The translations under genes were made by a program, and so were the position numbers. A DNA stretch of 12,795 nucleotides from Rhodococcus rhodnii (GTDB taxonomy: Bacteria; Actinomycetota; Actinomycetes; Mycobacteriales; Pseudonocardiaceae): assembly GCA_000720375.1 (NCBI GenBank), contig JOAA01000081.1, positions 1 to 12,795 of the forward strand. Direction: 5' to 3'. A model generated the notes under the pieces. It had not been told where the DNA came from. It made no database searches and saw only the letters and a list, made by a program, of their open reading frames with translations. Shown in pieces: positions 6,927 through 12,795 of this stretch. Each line of letters opens with the position of its first letter. Position 1 is the stretch's first letter.

Positions 6927-8207
6927 CTACGCCCCGGTGACGTGCGCGGGAGCGAATTTGACCGGGAGGGCGGTCAGGCCGCGCATCCATACGGACGGCC
7001 GCCATACAAGTGCGTTGGCGGCCACCGCCAACCTCACGTCCGGAAGCCGGTCGAGCAGCACCTCAACAGCGGCATGGGCGATGATCTCGGCGAGCTCTCG
7101 CGCCGGGTAGGGGCAACCATGCTCACCGTGGCTGAAGGACATGTGCGCGTTGTTGCCGCCGGTACCGGCGAAGGAGCCCGGCTGCACCTGAGGGTCGGTG
7201 TTCGCGGCAGCGTAGCTGAGGACGAGGAGGTCACCGGTCTGGATGCGCTGACCCCCCAAGTGGGTGTCCCGGGCGGCCCAGCGCGCCGCGAAGTTCTGTG
7301 TCGGCGTGTCGGCCCAGAGCACTTCGTTCAACGCCTGGCCGACACTGCCGCGGCCGCCTGACAGGGTCACGGCGAACCGGTTGTCGGTCAGCATCAGCCG
7401 GAGAGTGTTGCCGATCCAGTCGGCCGTGGGCTGCTGACCGGCGAACAGCACTATGGACAGGTCCGGGACGATCTCGTCGTCGGTGAGCTTCTCGGGGTGC
7501 GCCAGCAGGCGGGAGGGCACGTCCGGAGCGGGATTTTCGCGCCTGCGGTCAAGCAGTCGTCGCAACCCGATGAATATCCGCTGGTGGGCCTCGACGGCGC
7601 CTTCGCGGCTGTCAAGCGTGATGTACATGTCTCGCATCAGGTCCGACGCCTCGGATTCGGGCAGACCGAGCATCCAGGCGAGGGCCAGCAGGGGAATCGG
7701 CCGGGCGTACTGGTTGACCAGGTCGGCCTCGCCGCTGCCGGCGAACGTGTCGATCAGCTTGTCGGCGATCCGCTCGCAGTGGTTCCTCAGTTCGAACTGG
7801 TCGACAGCGGCCAGGACGTCACTGATGGCTCCGGCACGCCGCTGGTGCTCCTCCCCCTCGGCGAACATCGCGGTCGGCTGGAAGCCCACGATCGGTATCA
7901 GCGGCGAGTCTGGCGGGATGCGGTCCCAGGCGTTCCAGCGGCGGGAGTCGCGGGCGTACAGCTGGGGATTGCTGGTGACCTCGTGCAGCTCGCGGTATCC
8001 GAGTACCAGCCACGCGGGCACGTCGCCCTCGAGCAGAACCGGGGCAATCGGTCCGTGTTGTCGTCTCATGTCCCGGTACAGCTGGGCCGGGTTGTTCTGC
8101 AACCGCGGCCCGTACAACGGCGTGGCGTGCTGGTGGGCGAGGCACTGAGGTGGCGGCGACGCGGTGGATGGCCCTGGGGTGTCGGGTGCGGGGTGGGGGG
8201 TGGTCAT
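6927..8207 (-). CDS. Cytochrome P450, CYP157-like, lacking ExxR (conservon P450)
   Basis: The 426-residue protein has a Pro-rich N-terminal extension (about residues 1-25), then a normal P450 body. The heme loop is MSFSHGEHGCPYPARELA with Cys365. The I-helix motif is AGQQPT (256-261), lacking the Asp/Glu-Thr pair. The K-helix motif is EVLW (295-298), so the ExxR arginine is Trp, as in CYP157 proteins. Its ATG overlaps the TGA of the GTPase gene by 4 bp (ATGA at 8207-8204), and GGGAG lies 8 nt upstream, so it is translationally coupled to cvnD. Conservons of S. coelicolor often end with a P450 in this position. Electron donors are not encoded nearby. Whether it is an oxygenase or a redox or ligand sensor is open. 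Confidence 0.94.
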   Translation of the reverse strand: MTTPHPAPDTPGPSTASPPPQCLAHQHATPLYGPRLQNNPAQLYRDMRRQHGPIAPVLLEGDVPAWLVLGYRELHEVTSNPQLYARDSRRWNAWDRIPPDSPLIPIVGFQPTAMFAEGEEHQRRAGAISDVLAAVDQFELRNHCERIADKLIDTFAGSGEADLVNQYARPIPLLALAWMLGLPESEASDLMRDMYITLDSREGAVEAHQRIFIGLRRLLDRRRENPAPDVPSRLLAHPEKLTDDEIVPDLSIVLFAGQQPTADWIGNTLRLMLTDNRFAVTLSGGRGSVGQALNEVLWADTPTQNFAARWAARDTHLGGQRIQTGDLLVLSYAAANTDPQVQPGSFAGTGGNNAHMSFSHGEHGCPYPARELAEIIAHAAVEVLLDRLPDVRLAVAANALVWRPSVWMRGLTALPVKFAPAHVTGA

Positions 8208-8809
8208 GGCGTGGTCTCCCGTACGGAGGACAGGGCGAAGAGGTGGTTGACGAGGGTGAGTAGGACGGCCTTGCTGGAGTCACGCTGGCGAGCGTCGCAG
8301 TCGATCAGCGGAACGTCGGCGGACAGGTCGAGTGCCTGCCGTACCTGTTCCAGGGTGTGCTCCGGCCGGCCGAAGTTGTTGCGGGCGACGATGAAGGGCA
8401 TCCCGTGGTGTTCGAGGCGGTCGATGGAGTACCAGGAGTCGGCCAGCCGGCGGGTGTCCACCAGCACGACGGCGCCCAGGGTTCCTGAGAACAGGCGATC
8501 CCAGAGGAACCAGAACCGCTCTTGGCCCGGTGCGCCGAACAGGTACAGCACCATGTGCTCGTTCAGGCTGATCCGGCCGAAGTCGAACGCGACCGTGGTC
8601 GTGGTCTTGCCATGCGAGCCGCCGTCGTCGATCCCGATGCCCGCCTGCGTCATGGTCTCCTCCGTGCTCAGCGGGCGGATCTCGCTGACGGAGCGGACCA
8701 TGGTCGTCTTGCCCACACCGAACCCACCGACGATCACGATCTTGAGCCCGTCCCTGGCGGTGCTCGGCAGCGGAGTACGGGCGGCTTGTTCAGAGCTTCT
8801 GAAGTCCAA
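8204..8809 (-). CDS. cvnD: CvnD-type small GTPase-like protein
   Basis: The 201-residue protein is a conservon GTP-binding protein. P-loop GGFGVGKTT lies at residues 28-36. A KTTTTVAFDFGRI switch-I/beta segment (68-80) and FGAPGQERFWFLWDRL (91-106) in place of the classical DTAGQERF follow; the DxxG Asp is absent, as is usual in this group. DTRRLADSW comes next. The base-recognition segment is VARNNFG (141-147), without the Asp of NKxD or of the NCFDG usually seen in CvnD, so guanine specificity may be weakened. CDAR replaces the SAK-like motif. The best start is a TTG at 8809, overlapping the end of cvnC by 20 bp with AGGTG just upstream; a later start would crowd the P-loop. In S. coelicolor cvn9, CvnD joins CvnA-C in a membrane heterocomplex. 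Confidence 0.94.
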   Translation of the reverse strand: MDFRSSEQAARTPLPSTARDGLKIVIVGGFGVGKTTMVRSVSEIRPLSTEETMTQAGIGIDDGGSHGKTTTTVAFDFGRISLNEHMVLYLFGAPGQERFWFLWDRLFSGTLGAVVLVDTRRLADSWYSIDRLEHHGMPFIVARNNFGRPEHTLEQVRQALDLSADVPLIDCDARQRDSSKAVLLTLVNHLFALSSVRETTP

Positions 8810-9149
8810 CGAGCACCTGCTTCAGGGTTTCGAGATCGGGCAGTTGGGTCTTGACGGGAGCCGAAGACGGATGGCGGGCGGTGATCCGGCCCATGTCGAG
8901 CAGGTCACACAACAGGATCTTCACCACACTCACCGGAAGACCCAGATCCGAGGAGACCTCCACCACCGCCGTCGGGTAACGGCACATTCGCAGGATCTTG
9001 ACGTGCTCGGACTGCATGCCCGGGACCGGCTCGCATTCGCTGACGATCAGCGTGACAAGGTCCAGGGCACTCTCGTTCGCGCGGCTCCGCCCGCCGGTGA
9101 CGGTGTACAGCCGGTCTGGGTCCTCGCTGTGCAGGTGTCCCCAGGTCAT
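8790..9149 (-). CDS. cvnC: CvnC, DUF742 winged-helix-like protein
   Basis: This 119-residue protein has the DUF742 layout: a short N-terminus with YTVTGGRSR (15-23), a central helix pair, and a winged-helix-like region RYPTAVVEVSSDLGLPVSVV then KILLCDLLDMGRITAR. The C-terminus is LPDLETLKQVLVGLQKL. The start at 9149 is chosen because its ATG shares the ATGA with the TGA of cvnB, and 119 residues is the normal family length. A longer reading frame upstream only shadows cvnB. DUF742 proteins occur almost only in actinobacterial conservons. They are thought to bridge the roadblock protein and the GTPase; their molecular role is not settled. Confidence 0.94.
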   Translation of the reverse strand: MTWGHLHSEDPDRLYTVTGGRSRANESALDLVTLIVSECEPVPGMQSEHVKILRMCRYPTAVVEVSSDLGLPVSVVKILLCDLLDMGRITARHPSSAPVKTQLPDLETLKQVLVGLQKL

Positions 9150-9580
9150 GCCATCTGGCCGCTGTGTTGCGGTTTGCTGTGTTGCGGTTGGCGGGGCGGG
9201 GCGGTCAGATACTCGCCGATCTGCTCGACCAGCTCGTTCATGTTGTGGCCGATGACGCCGACGTCGGAATCGTCGCTGGCCAGGACGGCCAGATGGGCTC
9301 CTTCGCCGGCTTCCACGATGAACAGCAGCCCACCGTGGAACTCCGTCATGGACTGGCGGACGCCGCCAGTACCGTCGCCGAACTCGACGGACGTGCCGTA
9401 CGCCAGACTCTGGATGCCCGAGGCGATGGCGGCCAACTGGTCGGCCTGGTCCACCGTGAGCCCACGGGTATGGCAAAGCTTGAGGCCGTCTTTCGACAGC
9501 ACCAAGGCATGCCGGGTTCCCGGCGTCTTGTCCAAAAGGTTCTCCAGCAACCAGTCGAGGTCACGATCTGTTGTGTCCAT
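9146..9580 (-). CDS. cvnB: CvnB, roadblock/LC7-domain protein
   Basis: The 144-residue protein is a roadblock/LC7 fold: DLDWLLENLL then TRHALVLSKDGLKLC (N-terminal helix and first strands), LAAIASGIQSLAYGTS (central helix), GLLFIVEAGEGAHLAVLAS (strands) and MNELVEQIGEYL (last helix). Such proteins act as GTPase partners or regulators, as MglB does for MglA. CvnB is cytosolic and bound to CvnA and CvnD in the studied conservon. It starts at ATG 9580, with only a weak GGGA ahead, 99 bp after the cvnA stop. The C-terminal tail carries two copies of a 5-residue unit (QPQHS/KPQHS) encoded by a 15-bp tandem repeat, which looks like a recent duplication and lies outside the fold. Confidence 0.95.
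   Translation of the reverse strand: MDTTDRDLDWLLENLLDKTPGTRHALVLSKDGLKLCHTRGLTVDQADQLAAIASGIQSLAYGTSVEFGDGTGGVRQSMTEFHGGLLFIVEAGEGAHLAVLASDDSDVGVIGHNMNELVEQIGEYLTAPPRQPQHSKPQHSGQMA
9161..9190. repeat. 15-bp tandem duplication in the cvnB tail
   Basis: GCTGTGTTGCGGTTT (9161-9175) is followed directly by GCTGTGTTGCGGTTG (9176-9190), identical at 14 of 15 positions. It adds PQHS-type residues to the C-terminus of CvnB without changing the frame. Confidence 0.8.
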
Positions 9581-9679
9581 CGGGATCCCGGGGTCGCGCT
9601 CCGGGCACTGCTGCCGCAGGGCGCACCCCTTGCCTCCAATCTGTTGTGGTCCGGTGCCCTGCTTCGAATCCAGGGGTGG

Positions 9680-11083
9680 TCACCGGCTGTCGTGGTCCGA
9701 GCGAGAAGTACTGCTGTCCGTGCGACTGCCCCGGCTGGCCTCGCGGAAAGCGCCGAATTTCGCCCCGGCATCGGAGCGGGGCAGCGAGGGCTTCGTCGCC
9801 GGCGAGGCCACAGCCAGGGGTGCCGCCGCCAGCGTGTGCCCACGACGCCGCTGCGGCAGCACGGGCAGCCCACTCTCCACAGCAGACGCAGCCTCAGCAC
9901 CCGCAGCACTCGCAGCATGCGCGGCAGCTGCGCGGTCGCTGGCGGACAGAGTGCGCACACCCGCCGAGCGCGGCGCGACCGATACAGAATCCTGCTCGGA
10001 CTGAGTGATCAATTGCCGTGGGAGCATGACCACCACTCCGGTGCCTCCCCGCGCGGACGGCCTGAAGTGAACGCTCAGGCCGTGTTTGCGCGCCAGGCAA
10101 CCCACCACCGCCAGACCCAGCCGAGTACCGGACAGCGTGGTCAGATCCAGCGGCTCGGAGGAAACCGCCCGCTCAGCACGCCCCAGTGCCGCGGGGCTCA
10201 TGACGAGGCCGCTGTCCTCGATCGTGACCACGACACCCGCGTGTACCTCTTCCACATACACGTGCACCTCCTCCGACGGAGGCGAAAAACTGGTGGCGTT
10301 GTCCATCAGTTCGGCGAGGGCGTGCATGACACCTTCGGCTGCGTACCCCGCGACCGCGACAGTGCTGGTCGAGTGCACCCGCACCCGCTGGTAGGCGCTG
10401 ATGCGCCCCATCGCTCCACGCAGGATGCTTTCCATCACGATCGGCTTGATCCAGCGCCGACCAGAGCGTGCTCCGGTCAGCACCGCGATGCTGTCCGCCA
10501 GCCGGCCAGCCTGCGCGGTGCTGTGGTCCAGCTTGAGCAGGTCACCCAGGACATTTTCGTCATATCGGCCCTCCATCTCCCGCAGGTCGGCGAGCATGCT
10601 GGTAGCCAGTGCCTGGACGCGGCCCGCGGCGTTCGCACAGGCCGCCATCGTGGCCGCGCGCATGCGTTCCCCTCTGTTGATCTCCTGTGCCAGCGTCCAC
10701 AGCAGGCGTTGAAGGACACCGTCAACGGGGTGCGGCACCTCGGCAAGCGCGGTGTCCACCGACGCCCCATTACGCACACGCTGGACCACAGCAGGCAGCG
10801 TGTCGTCAGCAAGCTGAGCGACCTCCGCGTTCAACACCGCGATACGGCCGCGGAAGTGGCGCGTCGCCTGCACGCTGTACGCCGCGACCGTGACCGCTAC
10901 ACACACCACAACAGCAGCCGCCCCGCCGTACCAGGCCACGAACGTCCGCCCTGCCGCGGGCACCTCGGCTGTCACCCACACCCACACACCACTGGTGATG
11001 ACAATTGCAGCCAGTAGAACGAACAGGGCTCGACCCATCGGCGGGTGATCTGCATGATGGTGAACGGGAATGTGCAGTGACAT
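9680..11083 (-). CDS. cvnA: CvnA, membrane sensor-histidine-kinase-like ATPase
   Basis: The 467-residue protein has a His-rich N-terminus (VHHHADH, 7-13), two membrane helices (about 19-38 and 50-70) and a helical region with an H-box-like KLDHSTAQAGR (His187). It ends in a GHKL ATPase domain: N-box ELMDNATSFSPP (Asn262), G1 IEDSGL (Asp290) and G2 GTRLGLAVVG (319-328), then GGTGVVVMLP. A low-complexity Ala/Ser/Arg tail of about 110 residues follows, with LPQRRRG. Unlike many CvnA proteins it has almost no extracytoplasmic part (about 11 residues), so it may sense within the membrane or cytoplasm. The start at 11083 is supported by AAGGA 8 nt upstream; Met16 is a poorer alternative. No response regulator is adjacent. 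In conservons CvnA is the membrane receptor of the complex rather than a conventional kinase. Confidence 0.95.
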   Translation of the reverse strand: MSLHIPVHHHADHPPMGRALFVLLAAIVITSGVWVWVTAEVPAAGRTFVAWYGGAAAVVVCVAVTVAAYSVQATRHFRGRIAVLNAEVAQLADDTLPAVVQRVRNGASVDTALAEVPHPVDGVLQRLLWTLAQEINRGERMRAATMAACANAAGRVQALATSMLADLREMEGRYDENVLGDLLKLDHSTAQAGRLADSIAVLTGARSGRRWIKPIVMESILRGAMGRISAYQRVRVHSTSTVAVAGYAAEGVMHALAELMDNATSFSPPSEEVHVYVEEVHAGVVVTIEDSGLVMSPAALGRAERAVSSEPLDLTTLSGTRLGLAVVGCLARKHGLSVHFRPSARGGTGVVVMLPRQLITQSEQDSVSVAPRSAGVRTLSASDRAAAAHAASAAGAEAASAVESGLPVLPQRRRGHTLAAAPLAVASPATKPSLPRSDAGAKFGAFREASRGSRTDSSTSRSDHDSR

Positions 11084-11732
11084 CGATCAGGTCCTTGTGG
11101 GCGGTCGGAGACAGAGGGGGCAGGGGCATGCGGGGCCAAATCCCGCCGCGCGGCGAGACCCGGATGTCGAGCTGCGGGTCGCCGGAAGCACGCCGAATGC
11201 CAGCGCGGGCTCGTACAACATGGCATGGATGAAAACCAGACCCCGGGATTCGGTATTCACCGAATCTTGACAGGCGAGCGGCGGCGCAGGACAGAGTCGA
11301 AGGGCCCTTGTTGAATCAGACGTTCAAGCTCCTTGATTTCGATTCCTCGCTTCTTCCGCGACGATCGCCCTGCCAATGCCAGGACGGCGTATCGGGGACC
11401 TGCGTCGCTTACGGGATGGAGATCCTAGCGTCACTTTTCCCGGTCCGTAAGGCGACTCTCCGAGTGTCGCCAGGAATTTCGACCAGCGGCGAGTCCGTAC
11501 CGGTGAGAACGATTGCGATGTCAAGCATTCGCCAGTCCTCAATGATTCCGGAAAGACAATCCCCAACTGGCGACAAACGCGAATACCGGTCATATATGAG
11601 GGATTTTGATCATCCCATCTGCGGACTAATCGAGCTGCAGCCGCCCGCTTGTGGTACCTGACGATTCTTTGGGGCGGTCGAGCGCGCTACTTCCGACAGA
11701 ACCTGAGCATGGTTCATTATGGCGGTGTGCGG
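11084..11732. other. Long leader/intergenic region upstream of the conservon
   Basis: No gene is supported in these roughly 650 bp. The part nearest cvnA (to about 11240) is GC-rich and contains the 12-bp palindrome CGCCGCGCGGCG at 11144-11155. From about 11280 to 11660 the DNA is AT-richer and has open frames without codon bias (for example plus 11308-11661). The 20-bp palindrome at 11247-11266 is the best regulatory candidate. Confidence 0.45.
11247..11266. promoter_or_regulatory. 20-bp palindrome upstream of cvnA, operator candidate
   Basis: GATTCGGT and ACCGAATC form perfect 8-bp arms around ATTC, about 165 bp upstream of the cvnA start. On the plus strand it is followed at once by TTGACA. 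The symmetry suits a dimeric repressor site, or a short hairpin in the leader RNA. No regulator can be named. Confidence 0.4.
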
Positions 11733-11951
11733 TCATGGCCGGTCACCGCTCATCGGGCCACGCAAAGGCTGCCGCGCAAACGCCAAGCCGAGCGAGCCGC
11801 CATGAGCCCGCCAGCATGCTGCGCACAACGGACCAGCCTGGTCTCCGATGGCCGGACCGGCTACACCGCACAACGCACGACCAGACGCGGCGCCCGAGTC
11901 TGGCATCCACAAGTGGATCACGTTGCCGGCGAAGGCCTGCGCGCGAATCAT
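11733..11951 (-). CDS. Possible small zinc-ribbon-like hypothetical protein
   Basis: A 72-residue ORF starts at ATG 11951 with GAGG 7 nt upstream. It contains VIHLWMPDSG, then GRALCGVAG and PLCAACWRAHGG. A histidine, a Cys about 17 residues later and a CxxC (CAAC) recall the small actinomycete proteins of the HL-x-CG...C-x-x-C type, thought to bind zinc. Third codon positions are moderately GC-rich. The frame stays open upstream to 12095, but the extra part looks random. Overlapping open frames exist on both strands, so coding status is uncertain. It lies upstream of cvnA in the same orientation, about 650 bp away. Confidence 0.4.
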   Translation of the reverse strand: MIRAQAFAGNVIHLWMPDSGAASGRALCGVAGPAIGDQAGPLCAACWRAHGGSLGLAFARQPLRGPMSGDRP

Positions 11952-12332
11952 GACAAAACCTCGATTCCGAAGACCGAAACAGTACTCTCCAGAGCACCAG
12001 CCGGAAACCTGATCCGTCGCCCGCTTTCGCGCTGATCGGAGCGCTGGACCTTGGTGCAGCAAGCACGGAATCCAATGAGGACTAGCCCGTCTCACTCCAA
12101 CTCAGCCCGACGGGACATCCATACCGAGCGGTTCACGGCCGGATGCGTGACCAGCGGCTCTCGCAGACAGGCCACTGTGGACTTGCCGCGTGTAGCTGAG
12201 ACCTACCAATCCACGCTGCTCGTGCACGTGCGGATACACGTGCACGAGCAGCAGCATAGCAGGCGCCCCAACGCGGATTCTGTTGAGGCGAACCACGTTA
12301 TCGTCCGATACCGCTTGGAGCTGAAGGTGAGA
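11952..12332. other. Intergenic region with a strong hairpin
   Basis: No gene is supported here; open frames on both strands are short and unbiased. The only clear structure is the perfect inverted repeat at 12215-12252. Confidence 0.4.
12215..12252. terminator. Perfect 16-bp inverted repeat (hairpin), probable terminator
   Basis: GCTGCTCGTGCACGTG (12215-12230) and its exact complement CACGTGCACGAGCAGC (12237-12252) flank a 6-nt loop (CGGATA). It lies about 80 bp past the stop of the anti-sigma-like gene, on its downstream side. Neither strand has a T run after it, but actinomycete terminators often lack one. A protein-binding site is an alternative, since the arms contain CACGTG and CGTGCACG palindromes. 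Confidence 0.5.
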
Positions 12333-12638
12333 TCATGTCACGCACTCAGCAGCACGAACGATGTTCAATAGTCTCGAACGGGGCGACAGTCTGTTGCGAA
12401 TCCTAAGTGGACGGTGGAACACACATACGCCTTCGTTCGGGTACGCGTGTCCATTGACTGCGTGTGTCTCGGTCTTGAGTGTCTCCAGCAGGCGGACGGT
12501 CGGTGTCAGCTCGGCGATCTCGCGCTCGCAGGACGGGCACACCTCGGCGTGCTCGCGGAACTCGGTGCTTTCCCGCTCGCAGAGCGCTTCGAGTAGGTAA
12601 GCGCCGACCGTGACGGTGCACGGGCATGCGTGTGCCAT
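12333..12638 (-). CDS. zf-HC2/anti-sigma-like zinc-finger protein
   Basis: The 101-residue protein begins MAHACPCTVTVGAYLLEALC and continues ESTEFREHAEVCPSCEREIA with LTPTVRLLETL. The H30-x3-C34-x2-C37 motif and the preceding VGAYLLEAL...EFxEH helix match the zinc-binding anti-sigma (ZAS/zf-HC2) N-terminal domain that holds ECF sigma factors. Cys5 or Cys7 may supply a further ligand. The start at 12638 has an excellent GAGGAGG 5 nt upstream. After about residue 57 the sequence is not recognisable and there is no membrane helix, so it would be a soluble or truncated form. A partner sigma-factor gene, if present, would be expected upstream on the minus strand, beyond the right edge of the window. 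Specificity is unknown. Confidence 0.75.
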   Translation of the reverse strand: MAHACPCTVTVGAYLLEALCERESTEFREHAEVCPSCEREIAELTPTVRLLETLKTETHAVNGHAYPNEGVCVFHRPLRIRNRLSPRSRLLNIVRAAECVT

Positions 12639-12732
12639 TGTTGCCTCCTCCCCCTTACCGTCACCCCGGTTGCCTCTGGGTTTCCCTGCTGTGTCGACAG
12701 TTCGTTGTGTGTCCTGTGTGGAATGAGGCGGA

Positions 12733-12780
12733 CGGGCGGCGGCTGGGAGGGGAGGACAGCCGCCACCCGCCTTCGGGCGG
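12733..12780. promoter_or_regulatory. Two overlapping, mutually exclusive hairpins upstream of the zf-HC2 gene
   Basis: CGGGCGGCGGCTG (12733-12745) pairs with CAGCCGCCACCCG (12757-12769) with one mismatch. CCGCC (12767-12771) pairs with GGCGG (12776-12780) around a TTCG tetraloop. The two share bases 12767-12769, so only one can form fully. It may be the terminator of an upstream gene or a leader structure of the zf-HC2 gene about 95 bp away. The window ends too soon to decide. Confidence 0.4.
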
Positions 12781-12795
12781 CGACCCTGCGCAACG

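Noticed and set aside
8790..9476. 228-codon reading of the DUF742 frame
   Set aside because: The part upstream of 9149 is a shadow of cvnB; the ATGA coupling and the family length support the 119-residue protein.
7497..10004. 835-codon open frame on the plus strand
   Set aside because: It lies antisense to the P450, GTPase, DUF742, roadblock and cvnA genes, whose motifs are unambiguous. Long antisense frames are common in GC-rich DNA.
9164..11017. 617-codon open frame on the plus strand
   Set aside because: It is antisense to cvnB and cvnA and has no recognisable domain.
11267..11295. TTGACA as the -35 of a plus-strand promoter
   Set aside because: No acceptable -10 lies 16-18 bp downstream and no plausible plus-strand gene follows.
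11308..11661. 117-residue plus-strand ORF upstream of cvnA
   Set aside because: It has a TTG start without a ribosome site, unbiased codons and no recognisable domain.
1..12795. CRISPR array, rRNA, integrase gene or origin of replication
   Set aside because: No spaced direct repeats, rRNA motifs, tyrosine or serine recombinase motifs, or DnaA-box clusters were seen on reading the window.

Overview
The window looks like high-GC actinomycete DNA (Actinomycetota, Streptomyces- or Pseudonocardiales-like). Its GC-rich third codon positions, LuxR/TPR regulator, roadblock/DUF742/GTPase/P450 cluster and 3' tRNA-Pro fragment all point that way. The exact genus cannot be told from the sequence.

Layout. 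(1) Bases 1-5000 are a graveyard of broken genes. It holds the C-terminus of one IS630-type transposase (+), a frameshifted IS630-type remnant (-), a fragment of a succinate-semialdehyde/aldehyde dehydrogenase fused out of frame to the tail of a GNAT acetyltransferase, and the C-terminal part of a DDE integrase-type transposase. A 5'-truncated, frameshifted LuxR-family regulator and a RibD/DHFR-family gene with an internal deletion follow, then a second short transposase tail. (2) Around 5050-5150 lies the 3' half of a tRNA-Pro gene with an intrinsic terminator on the minus strand. The 5' half is missing, as expected at a scar or attachment site of an element that integrates into tRNA genes. 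(3) Bases 5163-11083 (minus strand) form an intact conservon: cvnA (sensor-kinase-like ATPase), cvnB (roadblock/LC7), cvnC (DUF742) and cvnD (small GTPase-like), followed by a translationally coupled cytochrome P450. A second, paralogous P450 follows after about 540 bp of AT-richer spacer. Both P450s lack the otherwise nearly universal ExxR arginine (they read EVLW) and the I-helix acid-alcohol pair, as in the CYP157 family. (4) Bases 11084-12795 hold a long leader or intergenic stretch with palindromes, a possible small zinc-ribbon ORF (-), a perfect 16-bp hairpin, and a zf-HC2/anti-sigma-like gene (-).

How it fits together. By analogy with the S. coelicolor conservons, CvnA at the membrane assembles with CvnB, CvnC and the GTPase CvnD as a heterocomplex resembling a G-protein-coupled system. 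The P450s would be downstream effectors. cvnB/cvnC and cvnD/P450 share 4-bp ATGA overlaps and cvnC/cvnD overlap by 20 bp, so these are probably made at coordinated levels. The tRNA-Pro fragment just beyond the last P450 raises the possibility that the conservon side of the window belongs to an integrated island. The intact tRNA or the partner att site would then lie outside the window.
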